NCBI RefSeq assembly: GCF_030553305.1
Contig: NZ_JARRAH010000001.1
Coordinates: forward strand, 2,418,001 to 2,482,000
DNA from: Halomarina ordinaria
Lineage (GTDB): Archaea; Halobacteriota; Halobacteria; Halobacteriales; Haloarculaceae
Direction: 5' to 3'
DNA length: 64,000 nt
Shown here piece by piece: positions 59,043 through 64,000 of this stretch. Each line of letters begins with the position of its first letter. Position 1 is the first letter of the stretch. Below the pieces are notes generated by a model. That model did no database searches and was not told where the DNA came from. It saw only the letters and a list, made by a program, of their open reading frames with translations. A program made the translations under genes and the position numbers.

Positions 59043-60458
59043 ATGACCGGCCCGGCGCTCGACATCGTCGAATTCATCCTCACCGCCCGCGTCTACTCCG
59101 AGGACCAGACGCTCGACCCCGGTGACCTCCCCCCGCCGTACCGACGGGCCTTCTGGAGTGCCGACGCGCCCCCCGACGAATCGACGGGGCGACCCGCACC
59201 CGGCGGCATCGAACGGCCCCTCTCGATCACCGCGACCACCATCTCCGAGGCGACCGGCTACGCCCACCCGTGGGACGCCATCTCCGCGCTGATGTTCACC
59301 AGCAAGGAGGACTTCTCCGGTACCATCGAGTTCACCGACCGCGGGATGGCCGAGAAGTGGTATCGCGAGCGAACCACCGCCGAGCGCCTGCTCGACAACC
59401 CGACGCTCGCGCGTCACTTCGAGGCGGACTTCGAGGGCGTGGACTACGAGACGGCGCGCGCGCGCAACCGCCCGCTGCACGCCGACCGCGTCTGGATAGA
59501 CAGCCTCCTCGAACAGATGTTCGACGAGGACGACGAGGAGATGCTCGACCTCGTGGAGGTGCGCGCACCCGAGGAGGTCGAGATGACGCTCGACGACCTC
59601 GTGCTCACCGCCGACCAGGAGGCCGAGATACAGAAGATCGTCAAGGCCATCGAGCACCGCGACTACCTCGCCAGCATCGGCCTCCGCGAGATCGGGAAGC
59701 TCCTGTTCGTCGGTCCGCCGGGGACGGGCAAGACGACGAGCGCCCGCGCGCTCGCGCACGACCTCGACCTCCCGTTCGTCGAGGTGAAGCTCTCGATGAT
59801 CACCAGCCAGTACCTCGGCGAGACGGCGAAGAACGTCGACAAGGCCTTCGAGGTGGCCAAACGGCTCGCACCGTGTATCTTCTTCATGGACGAGTTCGAC
59901 TTCGTCGCGAAGACGCGTTCGTCCGACGAGCACGCGGCCATCAAGCGCGCCGTCAACACCCTCCTCAAGAGTATCGACGAGATATCGCTCATCCAGGACG
60001 AGGTGTTGCTCATCGGCGCGACGAACCACCCCGACCAGCTGGACGCGGCGGCCTGGCGGCGCTTCGACGAGATCGTCAACTTCCCCAAACCGGACCACGG
60101 CATGCGCGCCGACATCCTCCGGGTCATCACCCGCCGGATGGACATCGACGACTTCGACCCGTCGGCGCTCGCCGGCCTGACCCAGGGCCTCACCGGTAGC
60201 GACCTGCGCCTCGTCCTCCGAGAGGCGGTCCTCAACGCGCTCACCGAGGAGCGCACCACGCTCACCCAGGCCGACCTGGAGGCCGCCGTCACGGACTTCG
60301 AGGAGCGAGATAACCTGAAGAACATGGACATGATGAGCGACGACCCCGACTCGCTCATCGCGGGGAACGGGCACGACGCCCACGACCACTCGCACGACCA
60401 CGACCACGCGGACCACGACAACGAGGGCGACCAGGCCCACCCCACCGACGGGGCCTGA
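59043..60458 (+). CDS. AAA+ ATPase with a His-rich C-terminal tail
   Basis: This 471-residue protein has an N-terminal domain of unknown type (about 1-180, with TTISEATGYAHPWDAISALMFTSKED). A single classical AAA domain follows: Walker A GPPGTGKT (224-231), Walker B FFMDEFD (280-286), sensor Asn (GATNHP, 328) and arginine fingers (AAAWRRFD, 339-340). The last 31 residues hold eight His among Asp (HDAHDHSHDHDHADHD), a likely metal-binding tail. The fold is of the Vps4/katanin/proteasomal type, so substrate remodelling is expected. It is 3 bp before a PhnP-like hydrolase gene on the same strand. Confidence 0.9.
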   Translation: MTGPALDIVEFILTARVYSEDQTLDPGDLPPPYRRAFWSADAPPDESTGRPAPGGIERPLSITATTISEATGYAHPWDAISALMFTSKEDFSGTIEFTDRGMAEKWYRERTTAERLLDNPTLARHFEADFEGVDYETARARNRPLHADRVWIDSLLEQMFDEDDEEMLDLVEVRAPEEVEMTLDDLVLTADQEAEIQKIVKAIEHRDYLASIGLREIGKLLFVGPPGTGKTTSARALAHDLDLPFVEVKLSMITSQYLGETAKNVDKAFEVAKRLAPCIFFMDEFDFVAKTRSSDEHAAIKRAVNTLLKSIDEISLIQDEVLLIGATNHPDQLDAAAWRRFDEIVNFPKPDHGMRADILRVITRRMDIDDFDPSALAGLTQGLTGSDLRLVLREAVLNALTEERTTLTQADLEAAVTDFEERDNLKNMDMMSDDPDSLIAGNGHDAHDHSHDHDHADHDNEGDQAHPTDGA

Positions 60459-60461
60459 CGG

Positions 60462-61286
60462 ATGCGCGTCACGCTCCTCGGGACGGGCGACACGACGGGC
60501 ACGCCGACGGTCGGCTGTTCGTGTGACACCTGCGAGGCCGCCCGCGAGCGTGGCGTCGAGCGCTCCCGCTTCTCGGTCCACGTCGAGAACGAGCGCACCG
60601 GGGAGTCGTTGCTCGTCGACGCGAGTCCCGACTTCCGCGCGCAGTTCCTCACCCACGAGCCGCCCCTCCCCGACGAGGTAGTGGTCACGCACGTCCACTT
60701 CGACCACCTCGACGGCCTCGGCAACGCCTACCGCCTGCTCGGTGACCTGCCCGTCCACGCCGCCGACGAGGTTGACCCCGAGACGGGCGAGAGCGTCGCC
60801 GGCACGGTGCAGCGCAAGTTCGACTACCTCGACCAGCTCGCCGTCCGCCCGCGGTCGCCGTTCGAACCGTTCAGCGCCTGCGGACTGGAGCTGACGCTCG
60901 TCCCCGTCGACCACCCGCCGCTGGTCTGTTACGGGCTCGCAATCGAGGACCCGGAGACGGGCGCGAAGCTCTCGCTGTCGGGCGACACGAGCTACGGCAT
61001 CCCCGAGGCGTCGCGCGCGGTGCTGGCCGACCCCGACCTCCTGCTCGCCGACGCCATCGTCCCCGCGCGCCTCTGCGAGTACCACCCCCTCGGCGGGAAA
61101 CACGAGGACGACGAGGGCGTCCCCCGGACGTTCGGTACGAAACACATGACCACGGAGGGGGCGCTCGCGCTCGCCGACGACCTGCGCGCCGCCGCGGTCA
61201 GGCTGGTCCACGTCTCTCACTTCCCGACGCCCGAGGAGGCCTTCTGCGAGCACGCCGCGGTCGACGGCGACGTGTACGAACTATAA
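60462..61286 (+). CDS. PhnP/RNase Z-like MBL-fold hydrolase
   Basis: This 274-residue metallo-beta-lactamase-fold protein begins with MRVTLLGTGDTTGTPTVGCSCDTC, the PhnP-type start with paired cysteines that can bind an extra zinc. VDASPDFRAQFL and VVTHVHFDHLDGLG give the metal box, LSLSGDTSYG the Asp and HVSHFPTPEE the last His. PhnP cleaves cyclic phosphodiesters, and relatives include RNase Z and methyl phosphonate enzymes. It is co-transcribed with the AAA+ gene (3-bp gap). Its end overlaps the convergent DUF5787 gene by 6 bp. Confidence 0.88.
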   Translation: MRVTLLGTGDTTGTPTVGCSCDTCEAARERGVERSRFSVHVENERTGESLLVDASPDFRAQFLTHEPPLPDEVVVTHVHFDHLDGLGNAYRLLGDLPVHAADEVDPETGESVAGTVQRKFDYLDQLAVRPRSPFEPFSACGLELTLVPVDHPPLVCYGLAIEDPETGAKLSLSGDTSYGIPEASRAVLADPDLLLADAIVPARLCEYHPLGGKHEDDEGVPRTFGTKHMTTEGALALADDLRAAAVRLVHVSHFPTPEEAFCEHAAVDGDVYEL

Positions 61287-62246
61287 GAAGCGGTCCAGTC
61301 CGGCCTGTTCTCGGCGTGCGCCCGCCGGCTCGCGTACCCACGGCGAGTGCTCGTCGCGGCGGGCGTCGGTGTCGACGTCGACGGCGGGCACCTCGTCGTC
61401 ACCCGTCTCCGCTCCTGCGCACGCGCAGGGGTCCGACGGGCCGACGATGCGCTCCTCGCGTGTACAGAACGGAATCCCGCCGACGCCCGCCACCGCGCGC
61501 TCCTCGACGTGCGGGCACGCGGGGAAGGGGACCCGCCAGCCCTTCCCGTAGGCGCGCTCGGCGATGCGTCGGCGGAGCCGTGCCTTCTCGCTCGCACCGA
61601 CGACGCGGATGCGCGTCTCGGCGGTGCGTTCCTCGACCACCTCGACGCCCGCCCCGCGGACCGGGAGGGGCGTCGGCTCGCGCACCACCTCGTAGGCGCC
61701 CGTCGCGCCGTCGACCCGCCAGACGCCGACGGCCTCGGGGATGCGGTTGAGGTGCGCGCGGGTGACGTGCGACTCCGTGGCGAGGACGATCTCGTCGACG
61801 ACGGCGAGGCTCACGTCCTTTCTGAGCTGGGTTTCGAGGTCCCCCGGTCGGCCGAGGTCCGGTTTGTTCTCGATGCCGACGAGACCGGCGAACCAGTCGG
61901 GATAGCGCACGGTCTGTCTGACGTAGGTGCGCCCCGAGCGACGTTCGCGCTCGAAGAAGCCGACCTCGCAGGCGCGCTCGACGACGCCCCGGGCGCGGTC
62001 GGGGTGTGCGTCGAAACAGTCCTTCCAGTAGCGCGCGCGGCCCGTCCCCACGTCGGCGTCGATGGCCGCGTCGGGGATGCGCTCCGGTGTGATGCGCGTG
62101 CGTGCGGCGAACTCCGGTCCCGGCCGCACGACGACGGTGTCGAGGACGCGCCGCCCGCGCGTCCCGGCACCGAGCTGTCGGCTCACGAGTCGTCCCTCTC
62201 CCTCCAGCCGGGCGCACAGCGTCATCTCGAAGGCGAACTCGCGCAC
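61281..62246 (-). CDS. DUF5787-family haloarchaeal protein
   Basis: This 321-residue protein begins VREFAFEMTLCARLEGEGRLVSRQLG. YPDWFAGLVGIENKPDLGRPGDLETQLRKDVSLAVVDEIVLAT follows; this acidic/Lys core (ENKPDL... and QLRKD) resembles a PD-(D/E)xK nuclease-like fold, which is my inference. VPFPACPHVE and IPFCTREERI plus DPCACAG near the end supply cysteines for a possible metal site. The GTG at 62246 is preferred over an ATG 69 bp upstream because a GCTTTTGTC box (minus strand) lies at the leaderless distance. The function is unknown. Confidence 0.82.
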   Translation of the reverse strand: MREFAFEMTLCARLEGEGRLVSRQLGAGTRGRRVLDTVVVRPGPEFAARTRITPERIPDAAIDADVGTGRARYWKDCFDAHPDRARGVVERACEVGFFERERRSGRTYVRQTVRYPDWFAGLVGIENKPDLGRPGDLETQLRKDVSLAVVDEIVLATESHVTRAHLNRIPEAVGVWRVDGATGAYEVVREPTPLPVRGAGVEVVEERTAETRIRVVGASEKARLRRRIAERAYGKGWRVPFPACPHVEERAVAGVGGIPFCTREERIVGPSDPCACAGAETGDDEVPAVDVDTDARRDEHSPWVREPAGARREQAGLDRFL

Positions 62247-62387
62247 GTGACGAGTTAGTCCGGCGGCGACAAAAGCGGCGCGCTCACCCGGCGGGAGCGT
62301 GTCCGTCCGCGTCAAATCCCGGACGTCGACGCGTCGCTCCGCCGGGGTCGCAGTGGTCCCGGGGTCGAACGCGCGCGGCGCGCCCCG

Positions 62388-62501
62388 TCACTCCTCGGTG
62401 ACGGGAATCTCGTAGCCAGCGAGGGGTTCTCGCTCCTGATGGCGAGACGGGCCGGCGAGGTTCGCGGTGAGCAGCGTGCCGAGCTGTCGCAGTCCTGGCA
62501 T
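62388..62501 (-). CDS. Possible 37-aa protein
   Basis: This short reading frame gives MPGLRQLGTLLTANLAGPSR then HQEREPLAGYEIPVTEE. A good SD-like GAGGTG is six bases before the ATG, and a GGCTTTAGG box lies about 25 bp further up, which is more than chance gives for a random frame. The sequence is mildly amphipathic with no motif. It is divergent from the eIF2-gamma gene. It is listed as tentative. Confidence 0.42.
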   Translation of the reverse strand: MPGLRQLGTLLTANLAGPSRHQEREPLAGYEIPVTEE

Positions 62502-62625
62502 GAGGAACACCTCTCGGAGAACTCCTAAAGCCGTTTCGCAGGTGTCTGACGGCCGTTCGACGCGCGTCTGCCGGCGGCCGCGTGGTGTGGTGCGCCGGGG
62601 CGTCAGGGACCGTGAACCGCCAAGG

Positions 62626-62630
62626 TTAAA
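62626..62630 (+). promoter_or_regulatory. eIF2-gamma gene promoter box
   Basis: GGTTAAATCC includes a TTAAA core at 62626-62630, 33-37 bp before the ATG at 62663. This would give a short leader of about 10 bases. No SD is present directly before the ATG. Confidence 0.45.
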
Positions 62631-62662
62631 TCCGCCACGCGGCGATATCACGCTATTACTTC

Positions 62663-63892
62663 ATGACAGGGAACCACCGTCAACCGGAGGTGAATATCGG
62701 ACTCGTCGGCCACGTCGACCACGGAAAGACGACGCTGGTCCAGGCACTCAGTGGCGAGTGGACCGACCAGCACTCCGAGGAGATGAAGCGAGGTATCTCG
62801 ATTCGTCTCGGATACGCCGACGCGACGTTCCGACGGTGCCCTGGCATGGACGCGCCGGAGGGGTACACCGTCGAGGAGACGTGTCCCGACGGCGGCGAGA
62901 GCGAGGTCCTCCGTACGGTCTCGTTCGTCGACGCCCCCGGCCACGAGACGCTGATGGCGACCATGCTCTCGGGTGCCTCGATGATGGACGGCGCCGTCCT
63001 CCTCGTCGCGGCCAACGAGCCGGTCCCGCAGGCACAGACCGCAGAACACCTGATGGCGCTCGACATCATCGGTATCGAGAACATCGTCATCGCGCAGAAC
63101 AAGGTCGACCTCGTCGACGCCGACCGCGCCCGCGAGAACTACCGCGAGATACAGGAGTTCGTCGAGGGCACCGTCGCCGAGGGGGCGCCGGTCGTCCCCA
63201 TCTCGGCCCAGCAGGAGGTCAACATGGACCTCCTCATCGGGGCCATCGAGGAGCACATCCCGACGCCCGAGCGCGCCGACGGCGACGACGCGCGGATGCA
63301 GGTCGCGCGCAGTTTCGACATCAACCGACCGGGGACCACGTTCGACGGCCTGACCGGCGGCGTCCTCGGCGGGAGCCTGACGCAGGGTCGCCTCCGCGTC
63401 GGCGACGACCTGGAGATACGTCCCGGGCGTCGCGTCGAGGACGGCGGTCAGGCCGAGTACCAGCCCGTGAGCACGTCCGTCCGGTCGCTACAGGCCGGCG
63501 GTGCGACCGTCGACGAGGTGACCCCCGGCGGACTCCTCGGCGTCGGCACGGGCCTCGACCCCTCGCTGACGAAGGGCGACTCGCTGGCCGGGCAGGTCGC
63601 CGGGCCGCCGGGGAGCCTCCCGCCGACGTGGGAGCAGTTCACCATGGACGTCGAACTGCTCGACCGCCTCGTCGGGAGCGAGGAGGACATCGACCCCGTG
63701 AACACGGGCGAACCGCTCATGCTCACGGTCGGGACGGCCACCACCGTCGGCGCGGTGACGAGCGCCCGCGAGGGCGAGTGTGAGGTGAAACTGAAGCGCC
63801 CCGTCTGCGCCGAACCGGGGGCGAAGATCGCCATCAACCGGCGGGTCGGCACCCGCTGGCGGCTCATCGGTATCGGGACGCTCACCGAATGA
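62663..63892 (+). CDS. eif2g: Translation initiation factor 2 subunit gamma
   Basis: This 409-residue GTPase carries initiator Met-tRNA to the small ribosomal subunit. G1 is [12 protein letters not shown] (13-24), with the switch I region around [15 protein letters not shown]3 is FVDAPGHE, G4 is QNKVDLV and G5 is VPISAQQ. An insert with [16 protein letters not shown] (about residues 58-74) is the reduced zinc-ribbon region of archaeal eIF2-gamma, with only two Cys visible here. Domains II and III follow ([16 protein letters not shown], then [20 protein letters not shown]). It overlaps the PIN gene start by 4 bp. Confidence 0.96.
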   Translation: MTGNHRQPEVNIGLVGHVDHGKTTLVQALSGEWTDQHSEEMKRGISIRLGYADATFRRCPGMDAPEGYTVEETCPDGGESEVLRTVSFVDAPGHETLMATMLSGASMMDGAVLLVAANEPVPQAQTAEHLMALDIIGIENIVIAQNKVDLVDADRARENYREIQEFVEGTVAEGAPVVPISAQQEVNMDLLIGAIEEHIPTPERADGDDARMQVARSFDINRPGTTFDGLTGGVLGGSLTQGRLRVGDDLEIRPGRRVEDGGQAEYQPVSTSVRSLQAGGATVDEVTPGGLLGVGTGLDPSLTKGDSLAGQVAGPPGSLPPTWEQFTMDVELLDRLVGSEEDIDPVNTGEPLMLTVGTATTVGAVTSAREGECEVKLKRPVCAEPGAKIAINRRVGTRWRLIGIGTLTE

Positions 63893-64000
63893 GGGTCGCC
63901 CTGGACACCAGCGCGCTGATGATGCCGGTCGAGTGTGACGTCCGCGTCTTCGACGAACTCGACCGCCTGCTGACGGAGTACGACTGCATCACGCCGCGCC
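63889..64000 (+). CDS. PIN-domain protein, N-terminal fragment
   Basis: The ATG at 63889 overlaps the eIF2-gamma stop (ATGA), and the frame runs off the end of the window after 37 codons. The fragment [20 protein letters not shown] then [17 protein letters not shown] has the first PIN acidic residue (VALDTSALM). In archaea a Fcf1-like PIN protein for rRNA processing often follows eIF2-gamma, which is the likely identity. The remaining acidic residues of the active site lie outside the window. Confidence 0.8.
   Translation, partial: MRVALDTSALMMPVECDVRVFDELDRLLTEYDCITPR

Noticed and set aside
62247-62387. A CAAATCCCGG stretch resembling a T-loop
   Set aside because: No matching acceptor, D or anticodon stems were found on either strand in the flanking bases.

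Overview
The window comes from a haloarchaeon (class Halobacteria). The DNA is very GC-rich and the proteins are strongly acidic. Many genes have a TATA-like box about 27 bp before the start codon, which suggests leaderless mRNAs. Several exported proteins carry twin-arginine signals, some with lipoboxes. Archaeal markers include eIF2-gamma, ribosomal protein L40e, Tsr3 and carrier-protein (LysW) arginine synthesis. No rRNA, tRNA, CRISPR array, transposase or phage gene was seen. The species cannot be named from the sequence.

Region 1 (1-8.6 kb) is a complete arginine biosynthesis run, argG(partial)-argH-lysW-argX-argC-argB-argD-argE-argF, mostly with 4-bp or shorter stop/start overlaps. Intermediates would stay bound to the small protein LysW. 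A 19-bp palindrome lies upstream of lysW. Region 2 (8.6-19 kb) holds an M19 dipeptidase, a membrane protein, a small regulator, an exported glycerophosphodiesterase, threonine synthase, a serA/serB divergon and a metX-metY methionine pair. Region 3 (19-28.9 kb) has a TAXI-type TRAP transporter operon, an MFS exporter, a large secreted beta-helix protein with an acidic low-complexity stalk, an AT-rich island and a class V aminotransferase.

Region 4 (28.9-38.2 kb) has NAD-dependent DNA ligase, an ABC-2 exporter pair, uvrC, a VOC-family dioxygenase, a DsrE-like protein and an SPFH/band-7 protein. Region 5 (38.2-44.6 kb) is the most unusual block: an AMDase/maleate-isomerase-like enzyme, HyuB, HyuA and an NRAMP-fold transporter that lacks the residues used for metal binding. 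A ribbon-helix-helix regulator broken by a single-base frameshift sits upstream. I read this as a possible uptake and catabolic system for a cyclic amide or imide, with the NRAMP relative carrying an organic substrate.

Region 6 (44.6-64 kb) is mostly housekeeping: uvrB, L40e (49 aa), an enolase-superfamily protein, Tsr3, serS, an SDR, metallo-beta-lactamase-fold hydrolases, a CPA antiporter with a TrkA-like tail, a PaaI-type thioesterase, a BtrH-like protein, a thiolase, an AAA+ ATPase with a His-rich tail paired with a PhnP-like hydrolase, eIF2-gamma and the start of a PIN-domain gene. Two intergenic gaps 10 kb apart (about 47.1-47.2 and 57.6-57.8 kb) share a composite repeat element. The second copy is framed by 65-bp direct repeats that include the 3' end of the thiolase gene.
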